From positions 1 through 38,030 of the forward strand of contig CAMBQP010000031.1 of the NCBI GenBank assembly GCA_945869955.1: 38,030 nucleotides of DNA. Reading direction: 5' to 3'. How positions within the stretch are numbered: the stretch's first letter is position 1; each line of letters begins with the position of its first letter. Origin of the DNA: Schlesneria paludicola DSM 18645. GTDB lineage: Bacteria > Planctomycetota > Planctomycetia > Planctomycetales > Planctomycetaceae. Under the pieces are notes generated by a model that saw only the letters and a program-made list of their open reading frames with translations, did not search any database and had not been told where the DNA came from. The translations under genes and the position numbers were made by a program. This document shows positions 26,017-34,002 of this stretch, piece by piece.

Positions 26017-26379
26017 TCAGGTCGTTGCAGGAGCCACAGGTCGCTCAACAACGGTGAGATTCGGGACGGTAATTCCCGTAATTTTCACGCGAGTATATTT
26101 TTGTCGGTGACCGGTATGACGCTTCGACGCGTTTCGGCGATGAAACGTTTGGATTTCCAGCTTGAGCCCCTTCAACTGGGCCGTAACAACCTCGGCGGTC
26201 ACGGTGGCTCCGGAAATCACCGGCTGTCCAACAATGCTGGGACCGCCGCCATTGGCAAGTAAAATCTTGTCAAACGTGATTGCCTGACCGTCCTGCACGT
26301 CATTTCGGTAATCCACAGCCAAGACATCGCCTGACTTGACTCGAAACTGACGACCGCCGTCTTCAAACACTGCAAACAT
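26017..26379 (-). CDS. rplU: 50S ribosomal protein L21
   Basis: 120 residues from ATG 26379; AAGG lies about ten bases upstream, and the open frame extends further but without the L21 pattern. L21 begins with MFAVFEDGGRQFRVKSGD and ends with the conserved RRNASKRHTGHRQKYTRVKI, which binds 23S rRNA in the large subunit. The downstream neighbour in most bacteria is rpmA (L27), but here a terminator follows at once, so L27 must be encoded elsewhere. It is the last gene after rng, with 114 bases between containing a hairpin and a tandem repeat. Confidence 0.97.
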   Translation of the reverse strand: MFAVFEDGGRQFRVKSGDVLAVDYRNDVQDGQAITFDKILLANGGGPSIVGQPVISGATVTAEVVTAQLKGLKLEIQTFHRRNASKRHTGHRQKYTRVKITGITVPNLTVVERPVAPATT

Positions 26380-26408
26380 AGCATCGACCTTGAAAGCATG
26401 GACCCAAA

Positions 26409-26472
26409 TTTCAGGCAACCCGTTGTTTCAGGCAGCCCACTGACGGACCTGCTTTGGCGATCCAAAGCAGGT
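26409..26472 (-). promoter_or_regulatory. Structured leader of rplU: perfect hairpin and 17-bp tandem repeat
   Basis: ACCTGCTTTGG (26447-26457) pairs perfectly with CCAAAGCAGGT (26462-26472) around a four-base loop, 68-93 bases upstream of the rplU start. No T-run follows on the minus strand, so it is not a standard terminator. Between it and rplU, TTTCAGGCAACCC (26409-26421) recurs as TTTCAGGCAGCCC (26426-26438), period 17. L21 operons in other phyla have leader structures that sense L21; homology to those cannot be claimed. Confidence 0.6.
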
Positions 26473-26493
26473 GGGGAGGTACAGGATATCGAT

Positions 26494-28110
26494 TTAGGCT
26501 TTCGATTTCGAGTCCGGGTTCAGAAGAATTCTGACTTCGGTTCCCACGGCATTCGAACAATGGAACTTCAGATGCTCGGGCCCGACACCCACTTTGGTGT
26601 CAATTGTGACCGAAACATCATACGTATCCTCAAGTTGCGTAATATCCTTCCGCTTGCGATTATTCAAAAACGCCGCAACCCGCTCATGAACTTCGACGGT
26701 CACTTTCGAGACATCGTCCCGGTTCGCGTGCGACATCAACAACCGCATGACATCGATCGACATACTTTCGGCGGTTTTGACCTGAGCCGTTCCCGAGCAA
26801 CAAGGACAATCTTCATAGACCGATCGGCGTAGTGAAGGACGAATCCGTTGTCGAGTCATTTCAATCAGGCCGAATGGACTGATGTGCAGAATTTTGGTCC
26901 GAGCCCGATCCCGTTTGACAGCGTTATGCAAGGCTCGTTCGACACCACGTCGGTGCCGCTCGTCTCGCATATCGATGAAATCGTTCACGATCACCCCCCC
27001 CAGATCTCGCAGTCGAATCTGTCGGCTGATCTCTTCTGCGGCGCGCAGATTGACCTGGTAGGCATTTTCTTCGGCATCGTCATCAATCCGGAAGTTTCCG
27101 CTGTTCACGTCGATCGCAACCAGTGCCTCGGTCTGGTCGATCACGATTGATCCCCCACCCTTCAGAGGAACATGGCGGCTTTGGATGCGGGTGATCTCCT
27201 GCTCGATGTCGTGCTGCTGGAAGATCGGTTCTTTCCCCTCGTAAAGCTTGACACGATCAACGTGTCGGGGAAGGACGATCTTCATAAACTCGCACGCCCG
27301 TTCGTAAGCCCGGGGTTCATCGATCCAGATCGCATCAATTTCCGAGGTGTAGATATCCCGGATCGTCCGGGTGATCATGTCACTTTCTTCATAGATGTCG
27401 ACAGGAGCCGGGAATTTTTTGACGCGACTGACGATCACCTTCCACAACCGCAACAGATAGTTCAAGTCGCGTTGCAAGTCGGCCTGCGAACGATCGACCC
27501 CTGCTGTGCGGATGATAAATCCCAGCCCTTCGGGGGGACTCAGGTCACGGAGAATTCGCTTCAGCCGCTTGCGGGCATCATCGTCGGCAATTTTACGACT
27601 GACGCCGACTCGTTGGAGTCCGGGCATCAAAACGAGATACCGTCCGGGGATGCTGACATAGGTGGAAAGAGTCGGGCCTTTGGAACCGATGGCCCCCTTG
27701 ATCACTTGGACGAGGACCTCACTACCCCGCTTCAAAATGTCTTGAATGGGTGGCTTGTTCCGGACGCTGCGTTCATTGAATTTGCCGCGGGGCGAGCGTG
27801 CTGGGCGGCCTTCGTCTTCGTCCCCGTCCTCCCCATCCCCGTCGTCCGTTTCTTTACCATCCACCAGATGCTTGTAGTATTGGTATTCGACATCGCTGAC
27901 GTGCAGGAACCCATTACGACCGACCCCAAAGTCGACGAACGCCGCTTGGATACTGGGCTCGATATTGACGACCCGGCCTTTGTAGATGTTACCGACATAA
28001 TTTTCGAGACTGTTTCGCTCAACGTACAGTTCTTGCAGCGTCCCATCCTCGACGATGGCAATTCGGCTCTCCTCTGGCTGGAGAACATTCATCAACATTT
28101 CTTTTTTCAT
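26494..28110 (-). CDS. rng: Rne/Rng family ribonuclease
   Basis: 538 residues from ATG 28110, preceded by AGGGTGAG. The order is an S1 RNA-binding domain (about 38-145), an RNase-H-like and 5'-sensor part (about 150-300), then the catalytic DNase-I-like domain. The Mg ligands are D334 in DVNSG and D377 in NDFID; the zinc-link CPxC is at C435/C438 (CPCCSG), with which RNase E/G dimerise. The S1 domain is split by an acidic-to-basic low-complexity insert (about 83-118: DDGDGEDGDEDE, then RPARSPRGK). There is no long C-terminal scaffold, so it resembles RNase G in length. It makes single-strand cuts in mRNA and rRNA precursors. A 646-base gap precedes it, and rplU follows. Confidence 0.95.
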   Translation of the reverse strand: MKKEMLMNVLQPEESRIAIVEDGTLQELYVERNSLENYVGNIYKGRVVNIEPSIQAAFVDFGVGRNGFLHVSDVEYQYYKHLVDGKETDDGDGEDGDEDEGRPARSPRGKFNERSVRNKPPIQDILKRGSEVLVQVIKGAIGSKGPTLSTYVSIPGRYLVLMPGLQRVGVSRKIADDDARKRLKRILRDLSPPEGLGFIIRTAGVDRSQADLQRDLNYLLRLWKVIVSRVKKFPAPVDIYEESDMITRTIRDIYTSEIDAIWIDEPRAYERACEFMKIVLPRHVDRVKLYEGKEPIFQQHDIEQEITRIQSRHVPLKGGGSIVIDQTEALVAIDVNSGNFRIDDDAEENAYQVNLRAAEEISRQIRLRDLGGVIVNDFIDMRDERHRRGVERALHNAVKRDRARTKILHISPFGLIEMTRQRIRPSLRRSVYEDCPCCSGTAQVKTAESMSIDVMRLLMSHANRDDVSKVTVEVHERVAAFLNNRKRKDITQLEDTYDVSVTIDTKVGVGPEHLKFHCSNAVGTEVRILLNPDSKSKA

Positions 28111-28756
28111 TACTCACCCTTTTTGAAGAATGAGTGCGCAGGCCGAATTGCGAACCGGTTACGGTCACGAACATCCCAGGAATCTGGCAACCCGCAAATG
28201 GGGAGTCGCCAGCCGGATTCCGAACTTCCGCGAGGAAGCTGAGGGAAACGAGTGACCTGAACAAGACGAAAAGCGGCGCGATCATTCCAGAAACTTCGAC
28301 CGTCTCGAACGGATCAACCGCTCGCCCAAAGTCTGTCGGGGCTAAATCCACTTTAAGGAACGAAGAGGACCGGTTGAGGCGTTGACCGTGGGGGAGACAA
28401 TTTCCGGTAAAGGTTGCTCTCTGCGTCAAGCCAACAGGCCCCGACGCGAATCCCCTGCGACGATCAATGCCACCAACGATCGATGGTCTTCGACGATGTT
28501 CCTGCGCGGCATCAATGACTTGACGCGGCGCAACGAAATCGACCAACTGCCCATGGCAGCGGAACTTAAAGTCATCATTCCAACAGCGCGACGTTCGATC
28601 AATCGTTTGTCGGTCGTTGGTCTCTGGTTTACAAATGCGCACTCGAAAATGAATCCAATCCAATGTGTTTCGTCGCGGTCACACGACCGCGGCAACCTTT
28701 CGGTTTTTGCAGGCGACTGCATCGTAGCGAACGGCTCATCGAGCCGAAATCGCGGT
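28111..28756. other. 646-base gap upstream of rng, candidate long leader
   Basis: I find no protein gene between ptsI and rng: the longest minus-strand frame overlaps the rng N-terminus and is Arg/Ser/Pro-rich with no family pattern. A 7-bp stem (CGCGGTC 28674-28680 with GACCGCG 28685-28691) lies shortly after the ptsI stop without a T-run, so it does not clearly end ptsI transcription. The gap could hold the rng promoter and a long untranslated leader. E. coli rne has such a leader for autoregulation; here this is inference. Confidence 0.5.
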
Positions 28757-30508
28757 TCAGTCCAACTGCATTAAATCGGGGCAGAGTCGCCTCAGCTCCC
28801 CTCCAAGATAATTTTCAACATCACGCGCGACTTCTAAAGTCTCGGCGCGGGCAGCAATTTTTTCTGCCTTCGGGATCGTCAGATTTCGAATAACCTCCTT
28901 CAGCTCCGGAATCGCATGGGGTGTCACACTAAATTGTCGAATTCCCATCCCTATCAATAAGGGAAGGAAAACCGGGTCAGAACTCATCTGACCACAGACC
29001 GATACCGAAATGTTGTGTTTTTTCGCTGCGTTCACCACATTCCGGATCATCCGCAAAATCGAAGGATCACCAGACCGATAAAGGTTGGCTACGGCCTGAT
29101 CGGCCCGATCCACTGCCAAAGTGTACTGGATCAGGTCGTTGGTCCCAAGCGAGAAGAACCCGACTTCTCTCGCAAATTCTTCCGCCATAATCGCCGCCGA
29201 CGGGACTTCCACCATCATACCGATCGGAACATCGCGGCGAAATGGAATCCCCTGCTCTTCCAGATCTTCTGCCACATCGCTCAAAACCATTTTGGCCTGG
29301 CGATATTCCAATAAGGTCGAAATCAGCGGAAACATGATCCGCAGATCACCAAACTCAGCCGCCCGCAGTGCCGCCCGCAGTTGGGTCTTAAACAACTGCA
29401 AATGCTGCAGACTGAGGCGAATACTCCGCACGCTTAAAGCGGGATTGATGCTTTCTGGATACTTCGCCCGCAAGGCACCGGGCATCTTGTCTGAGCCCAG
29501 ATCCAGGGTGCGGATGATGACCGGCTGATCCGGAAACGCCTTCAAGACCTGGCAATATGCCTGATAGTGGTCCTCTTCGGTAGGCTCCCGATTGGATTCC
29601 AGGTAGAGAAATTCGGTTCGATACAAACCGATCCCCGCCGCCCCTTTTTCCTTGCAGGGCTCCGCTTCGTGAGGAAACTCAATATTCCCCTGCAAACTGA
29701 TGGCGACGCCATCCTGGGTCAGGCAAGGGAGCTTACTCAGCAATTTCAACCGACGCTCATGACTCCGAAACCGCTCTTCCGAATCCCGGTATTTGAGCAG
29801 CGTTTCTTCATCAGGATCGATAATTACCAGGCCGTGACTGCCGTCAATGATAATCGTTTCTGACCCCGAAACATCCGCCAGAAATCGACCGATCCCCACG
29901 ACGGCTGGAATCTCCATGGCCCCCGCCAGAATCGCCGTGTGACTGGTATGCCCCCCCACCTCGGTGGCGAACCCCAGCACAAACTTGCGGTCCAGATTCG
30001 CCGTCTCGCTGGGTGTCAGGTTGCTGGCCAGCACCAGAACCGGTGCCGTAAGGTGGCCTAACTCTTCTCGCCGCTCACCCAAAAGATGCCGCAGAATCTT
30101 TTTTTCCAGATCCAAAATATCGACAGACCGTTCCGCCAGATACTGCCCCCCAAGATTCTGCAACTGTTTGGCATACTGACCAAGAACCTGGCTGACGGCA
30201 TACTCGGGTGAAAGTTTCTGTTCAATCCGCTTTTCCACCTGCTCGATCAGCTGAGGGTCGCGGACAATCATCAAGTAGGCAGAAAAAATGGCGGCATACT
30301 GATCACCGAGACGCTCGCGCGCCAGATTTTCATTCGCAGAAATTTCTTCACAAACGGCGTCGATTGCGGTATGGAATCGCTTTTTTTCGAAGTCGACCGC
30401 ATCCGCCGAAACATATTGATGCGGAATTCGGAAATTCTCGGCACCAAGCACCATCGCCGACCCAATCGCTACACCGGGAGAAACTGCGATGCCGCGTTTG
30501 ATTTGCAT
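28757..30508 (-). CDS. ptsI: PTS enzyme I (phosphoenolpyruvate-protein phosphotransferase)
   Basis: 583 residues from ATG 30508 (a TTG four codons earlier is not needed). EI takes phosphate from phosphoenolpyruvate onto a histidine and passes it to HPr. The start MQIKRGIAVSPGVAIG is typical. The swivel domain carries GGHTSHTAI with the phospho-histidine H190. The PEP-binding barrel shows GLYRTEFLYLES, IIRTLDLGSDK, MMVEVPSA, FFSLGTNDLIQYTLAVDR and the catalytic cysteine block VSVCGQMSSDP. Length and order are full. It starts 40 bases after the HPr gene, so the two are co-transcribed. Confidence 0.97.
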   Translation of the reverse strand: MQIKRGIAVSPGVAIGSAMVLGAENFRIPHQYVSADAVDFEKKRFHTAIDAVCEEISANENLARERLGDQYAAIFSAYLMIVRDPQLIEQVEKRIEQKLSPEYAVSQVLGQYAKQLQNLGGQYLAERSVDILDLEKKILRHLLGERREELGHLTAPVLVLASNLTPSETANLDRKFVLGFATEVGGHTSHTAILAGAMEIPAVVGIGRFLADVSGSETIIIDGSHGLVIIDPDEETLLKYRDSEERFRSHERRLKLLSKLPCLTQDGVAISLQGNIEFPHEAEPCKEKGAAGIGLYRTEFLYLESNREPTEEDHYQAYCQVLKAFPDQPVIIRTLDLGSDKMPGALRAKYPESINPALSVRSIRLSLQHLQLFKTQLRAALRAAEFGDLRIMFPLISTLLEYRQAKMVLSDVAEDLEEQGIPFRRDVPIGMMVEVPSAAIMAEEFAREVGFFSLGTNDLIQYTLAVDRADQAVANLYRSGDPSILRMIRNVVNAAKKHNISVSVCGQMSSDPVFLPLLIGMGIRQFSVTPHAIPELKEVIRNLTIPKAEKIAARAETLEVARDVENYLGGELRRLCPDLMQLD

Positions 30509-30548
30509 GAAATTCGACAATCTACAGAGAACATTAAGGTATCAGGCG

Positions 30549-30842
30549 TTAGACCGGAGGATGAGACACTTCAAAACCGGACGAGAAAAGCTCACTCATT
30601 TTTCCTGCCAACTCATCGCCGTGATCGCCTATGACTTCCAATTCCAAAACCGATTCCTTTTCTGCAACCAGCGTCAATAATTCCAACAGACTTTTCGCAT
30701 CAGCACGAATCGAGCCCCGGGACAGGATCACGGATCCAGGATGTTGCTGTGCGGCGACAGCAATCATTTGACAGGGGCGAAAATGCAACCCCTGGTCATT
30801 GACTACGATGAGCGTTCGACGATGTATTACAGCATCAGACAT
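30549..30842 (-). CDS. ptsH: HPr family phosphocarrier protein
   Basis: 97 residues from ATG 30842; the frame is open far upstream, but the HPr pattern begins here. The active site is GLHFRPC with H20, where phosphate from EI is carried. The residue after Pro is Cys rather than the usual Ala or Thr, and Phe replaces the usual Ala after His. The regulatory-serine region DAKSLLELLTL is kept (S51), so HPr-kinase control is possible, though no kinase gene is in view. HPr passes phosphate to the EIIA encoded upstream. 161 bases separate it from ptsN, with stem-forming sequence. Confidence 0.93.
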   Translation of the reverse strand: MSDAVIHRRTLIVVNDQGLHFRPCQMIAVAAQQHPGSVILSRGSIRADAKSLLELLTLVAEKESVLELEVIGDHGDELAGKMSELFSSGFEVSHPPV

Positions 30843-30964
30843 GATGAATCGATCATCACGTGGGGATGAAAATGGAATTACGACGCGTGCGGCAGGCACT
30901 CGTTCGGATACGTTCGCGACAAATGCGATGGCAAGCGAGCCACGAATCACAAGCCGCGAATGAC

Positions 30965-31001
30965 TGCCAAGGGCTCCTTCGCCCTTCGAAAATTTGAAGG
31001 G
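30965..31001 (-). promoter_or_regulatory. Intercistronic stems between ptsN and ptsH
   Basis: Just after the ptsN stop, CCCTTC (30982-30987) pairs with GAAGGG (30996-31001), and GGGC/GCCC (30971-30984) can form an alternative overlapping stem. Neither is followed by a T-run. They may be an mRNA processing or attenuation element; the evidence is only base pairing. Confidence 0.3.
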
Positions 31002-31003
31002 AT

Positions 31004-31474
31004 TCAGATCTGATTGTTGTCTGCTTCCAACAGAAGTTCCCAAATATCTTCCTGGGTCTTGGATTGGCGCAAAAACTTACAGAAATGGTCGTTCCGCAGA
31101 TGACGTGAAATATTTTCCAGCCCTCGCAAATGATCTCCGGGGCGATCAGGAGGCGATATCAGCAGGAAAATAATATAAACCGGCTCACCATCAAGACTTG
31201 CAAAATCAACGCCTTCTTTGGCCAGCGCCACGGCAGCAATCAGCTTATCCGTGGAACCATGTTTGGTATGAGGCACGGCGACACCGCGCCCAATCCCTGT
31301 TGAACCGAGTTCTTCTCGCTTCAAAATCGCAGCGACAATATTGTCTTCGTCTTCTGATTTGATGCTTCCGGCCTGCTGCAGACTCGAGACCATGGCTCGA
31401 ATTGCCGTCTCTTTACTTCCAACAGGAAGTCCAGGAACAATGGCTCCTGAAACGACGAAGTCGCACAACTTCAT
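31004..31474 (-). CDS. ptsN: PTS EIIA domain protein, nitrogen-type (PtsN-like)
   Basis: 156 residues from ATG 31474, with AGGGG about eight bases upstream. The EIIA-Ntr/fructose-type pattern is clear: an [24 protein letters not shown] block with the phospho-histidine H69, then [40 protein letters not shown] accepts phosphate from HPr. No EIIB or EIIC transport component is nearby, so the chain is probably regulatory. It lies 42 bases after hpf, as in the proteobacterial rpoN-hpf-ptsN locus. Confidence 0.94.
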   Translation of the reverse strand: MKLCDFVVSGAIVPGLPVGSKETAIRAMVSSLQQAGSIKSEDEDNIVAAILKREELGSTGIGRGVAVPHTKHGSTDKLIAAVALAKEGVDFASLDGEPVYIIFLLISPPDRPGDHLRGLENISRHLRNDHFCKFLRQSKTQEDIWELLLEADNNQI

Positions 31475-31516
31475 GAAATAACCCCTTTTTGGCTTTGATC
31501 TCGAATGTCGTTAGAT

Positions 31517-31888
31517 TTACGGTGTGGCTTCGGGGTTACGCTTTTCCGCTGCTTCAGCGATCTCGCCAAGTGCAGGATCTCGCCGATGGTCTTGAATTTT
31601 TTCTTTGTATTTCCGCAGTTGCTGCTCCATCTTATGCAGTGCCGCGTCGAAGACAGGAGTGACGGGCTCACCCACTGCCCCCGATTCATGAGACACAAGA
31701 TCATGGCGATGTTCGGCATCCACAAGGATTTCGACGTTCGCTCGATCGTTGGAAAAATCAACGATCACTTTGATCGCGGTAACCCGGTCGAAAAACGTTA
31801 ACAGTTTTTCAGACTTGGTTCTGATGTGATCGCTAACACTGGGACTCAATGTCCCGTGTCCGTGCCGGACGGAAATGTCGACTTGCAC
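31517..31888 (-). CDS. hpf: Ribosome hibernation-promoting factor, HPF/RaiA family
   Basis: 123 residues from a GTG start at 31888, with AGCAGG about six bases upstream. The short HPF form is seen: MQVDISVRHGHGTLSPSVSDHIRTK, KVIVDFSNDRANVEILVDAEHRHDLV, then DAALHKMEQQLRKYKEKIQDHR and a charged tail. It lacks the extra C-terminal dimerisation domain of long HPF. HPF binds the 30S decoding region and stores ribosomes as inactive dimers in starvation. It leads the phosphorelay genes on the minus strand. Confidence 0.93.
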   Translation of the reverse strand: MQVDISVRHGHGTLSPSVSDHIRTKSEKLLTFFDRVTAIKVIVDFSNDRANVEILVDAEHRHDLVSHESGAVGEPVTPVFDAALHKMEQQLRKYKEKIQDHRRDPALGEIAEAAEKRNPEATP

Positions 31889-32266
31889 CGAAACCTGCTC
31901 TTTCTAATGAATTCAGGACCCTCTGTCCGACCGATCAATGATCCCTGGTAACCGCGTCATCCGGGCATCCTCATCAGCGATTGTATTCCGCAGCAGACCC
32001 CCGTCAATCACGCGAATTTCCTGCGGTTCATTCCTGTCGAACCATCGAGCCACTTTCAAGTACCGAAGAAACCCTTTGGTGATAAGGGGATTGAAGCCCC
32101 GTTATCACTCCAAGTGTAACACCCCGCCCTCAGAAGGAAAACCAACGGCCAAACATGCGGGGCTCAGACGGCGGGGCCACGTGGGGCAGAAATCCGAAAA
32201 ACCACAACCTGCACGAGCGATCGCATGCTCATGCGACAGTCGTTTCGTCATCGCAGGCCGAGAAGT
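31889..32266. other. Gap between lipoprotein gene and hpf, with a hairpin
   Basis: There is no convincing gene; plus-strand frames here are Arg/Ser-rich shadows. GATAAGGGG (32081-32089) pairs with CCCCGTTATC (32097-32106) with one bulge. It lies where a terminator for the lipoprotein gene or a leader of hpf would be, but no T-run follows. Confidence 0.45.
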
Positions 32267-32713
32267 TTATTGGAAATCGACGTTTCGCAACGTGGTTTTT
32301 TGGTCTGGGCCGGTATCTGACGAGATCGTCAGCGGAATTAGAGTCGATTGAGTGGCCGCGTTTTCTCGCCGGGATTCAACCCTCGGAAGGACCGCAGGAC
32401 GGGCAACCAAATCCTCTTGCGGATCAAGAGATACCGTTCTTTTGCGCCGCTTTGGCAAAACAATGGTTGTGGTTGCAGTTCGTTGCAAGGCAACTTCCAC
32501 CTCAGGATTTCCGCCACCCGACCAGGAAATGGACCGGTAAGCCGGTGCCGTACTCTTGGGTTTTCGCTCTTGCAGTTCCAATCCAAAAAAAGGAACGCGA
32601 GAATTGCTGTCGATGGAAAAACTTTTTCCTCCCACTGTACAGCCGCTAAAACTGACTACGACAGTCGTCATAAGACTCGCTAGCCACAGAGATGGAACGG
32701 AAATGACCTTCAT
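32267..32713 (-). CDS. Putative lipoprotein
   Basis: 148 residues from ATG 32713, with AAGG about ten bases upstream. A signal peptide ends in a lipobox-like VSFSGC (Cys at about residue 24), suggesting lipid attachment and export. The mature part begins GGKSFSIDSNSRVPFFGLEL, a string I associate with planctomycete lipoproteins, and is otherwise Ser/Arg/Pro-rich without domains. It is on the same strand as hpf but 378 bases upstream of it, so probably separately expressed. Function unknown. Confidence 0.72.
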   Translation of the reverse strand: MKVISVPSLWLASLMTTVVVSFSGCTVGGKSFSIDSNSRVPFFGLELQERKPKSTAPAYRSISWSGGGNPEVEVALQRTATTTIVLPKRRKRTVSLDPQEDLVARPAVLPRVESRRENAATQSTLIPLTISSDTGPDQKTTLRNVDFQ

Positions 32714-33203
32714 CGGACAGCCCTTGAACTGTTCAAACGGAAAAAGAGGGCGGGGATAGGAGTGATAGCAGGACGCCCGCATTCTGCAAAGAGAACTTTA
32801 TCCGTGGGCGCCCGAAACCCGCCACGTCGTCTCTCTTCCCTGTGAATGCCAGGGCCGGCCACCGCGGCCCGGTATTCCGGCGATCAGGTCGGCCAAAACA
32901 GCGAAAACCGTCGCGGTGATTCATTCCCGACGAACATTCCCGACGAAACAGTCGCGGCGGATGGGCGGCCGGACTGGCTTTCGAGGGTGCTGCGACCGTA
33001 TGGCGAGTGAATTCGGTATTGTGATGGGATTCGAAAAAAAGGGCGAGTGCATGCGAGGATTGAGAGTTGTTTGGCGATGAGTCAAACTCTTGGGCAGCCA
33101 TGAATCTTGGGCAGCATTAAACAAGGTCTCGCTTGGCAAAAACCAACCGAAAATCGAGTCGCAAGTTGTTCCATCGCTGCAACCATGAACAATCCCGTTT
33201 TTT

Positions 33204-33277
33204 GGTTCAACTACAAATCCCGTGCGGGAAGTACAAATCCATGACCCTGCCGCAAACATAACGACTTTGGTCCCTGA
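33204..33277. repeat. Dispersed repeat R2, copy B
   Basis: It aligns with 2331-2402 in the same orientation. This copy is better preserved: TACAAATCC occurs twice about 20 bases apart, enclosing a CCCG/CGGG dyad, then CTGCCGCAAACA and GGTCCCTGA. It is non-coding. Confidence 0.7.
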
Positions 33278-33364
33278 TCCGTCTTTGTTGACACCGAGGA
33301 CCATCGGATAAAACGGTCTCGACTGGCGTTGTGGTCACCTTCACACAACCGCATTCCGCCAAAT

Positions 33365-33490
33365 CTTTGGAATCCTGCAGTCGATTCGCGAATCAAACCC
33401 TGTTAAAAAATGCGAAGATTGTGAACCACGAATCACAAGAATCAGAGGAGAGAACAATTCAAGACTCTGAAAACTGAAAACTGAAAACTG
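33365..33490 (+). repeat. Dispersed repeat R3, copy 2
   Basis: It is the direct-orientation partner of 25211-25336, including the identical 19-base core at 33369-33387 and the GTGAACCACGAATCA segment. Its end merges with a CTGAAAA array and lies about 26 bases before the start of the VOC gene, so it may supply that gene's upstream region. Confidence 0.85.
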
Positions 33491-33492
33491 AA
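33467..33492 (+). repeat. Short tandem array of CTGAAAA
   Basis: CTGAAAA occurs three full times (33467, 33474, 33481) plus CTGAA, period 7. R3 copy 1 has only the last unit clearly, so the array expanded within this copy. Slippage would change the spacing to the VOC gene start 26 bases downstream. Confidence 0.85.
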
Positions 33493-33517
33493 TTTCCACC
33501 CTAACGAGGGTTTCCGC

Positions 33518-33916
33518 ATGCAAACGTCTCTCTGGCGAGTCGCCCCGATCCTGGGGGTGCAAAACGTCCGCGCGGCAGCAGAATACTATCGGGATGTGCT
33601 GGGTTTTTTCCTGGACCCGGTCGACGGTGTCTTTCAACCCTCCGCAGACGAACCGGGTGGGGTCTACGCCATCGTGAAACGACAATCTCTCTGGATTCAT
33701 TTTCAAATTCGGCGGGGTCCGAGCCCCGAGCGGATACGGCAGTCGCTGGAACGGGATCTTTACCTGTACGTCAGCGATCTCGACACGTTGTATACGGAGT
33801 TTCGCCAACGGGGAGCGGTCGTCATGCAACCTCCTCAGACGACTCCGTATGGGCTGCGTGAGATGGTTATTGAGGACCTCAACGGTTTCCGCCTGGCGTT
33901 TGGTGAGATTCAGTAA
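33518..33916 (+). CDS. VOC-superfamily (glyoxalase/bleomycin-resistance-like) protein
   Basis: 132 residues from ATG 33518, with CGAGGG about eight bases upstream. The vicinal-oxygen-chelate pattern is plain: VAPILGVQNVRAAAEYYRDVLGF, then LWIHFQIRRG, a LYLYVSDLDTLYTEFRQRGA block and PYGLREMVIEDLNGFRLAFGE. The C-terminal Glu in MVIED and the His in IHF are candidate metal ligands. The substrate cannot be told; members of this type range from resistance proteins to lyases. The next gene starts 86 bases further on and the two may be unrelated. Confidence 0.9.
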   Translation: MQTSLWRVAPILGVQNVRAAAEYYRDVLGFFLDPVDGVFQPSADEPGGVYAIVKRQSLWIHFQIRRGPSPERIRQSLERDLYLYVSDLDTLYTEFRQRGAVVMQPPQTTPYGLREMVIEDLNGFRLAFGEIQ

Positions 33917-34002
33917 CTCATCAGGCTCTGAGCGCTTGCGTGCGATTTCGAACCGGGATTCCGGTCTGTTTCAAAACTCTGATTTGCAGGGAAATTCTGC
34001 CA

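Larger units (their letters stand above)
32714..33517. other. 804-base gap holding repeats R2 and R3
   Basis: No gene is supported: frames on both strands are short, Pro/Arg/Ser-rich and lack starts or family patterns. The right half carries R2 copy B (33204-33277), R3 copy 2 (33365-33490) and a CTGAAAA array (33467-33492). The left half is GC-rich with small dyads around CCGCGG and no T-run terminator. Confidence 0.6.

Noticed and set aside
27172-28242. 356-codon frame on the plus strand
   Set aside because: It is the complement of rng, whose catalytic motifs are complete; the codon pattern explains the open shadow frame.
28019-28663. 214-codon minus-strand frame upstream of rng as a possible gene filling the gap
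   Set aside because: It overlaps the well-supported start of rng by more than 90 bases and has no protein-family pattern or ribosome site.
31938-32351. Plus-strand 137-codon frame between hpf and the lipoprotein gene
   Set aside because: Arg/Ser-rich with no start site; it also overlaps the lipoprotein gene antisense.
33467-33492. CTGAAAA array as a possible CRISPR remnant
   Set aside because: The units are seven bases long with no spacers, so it is a simple tandem repeat.
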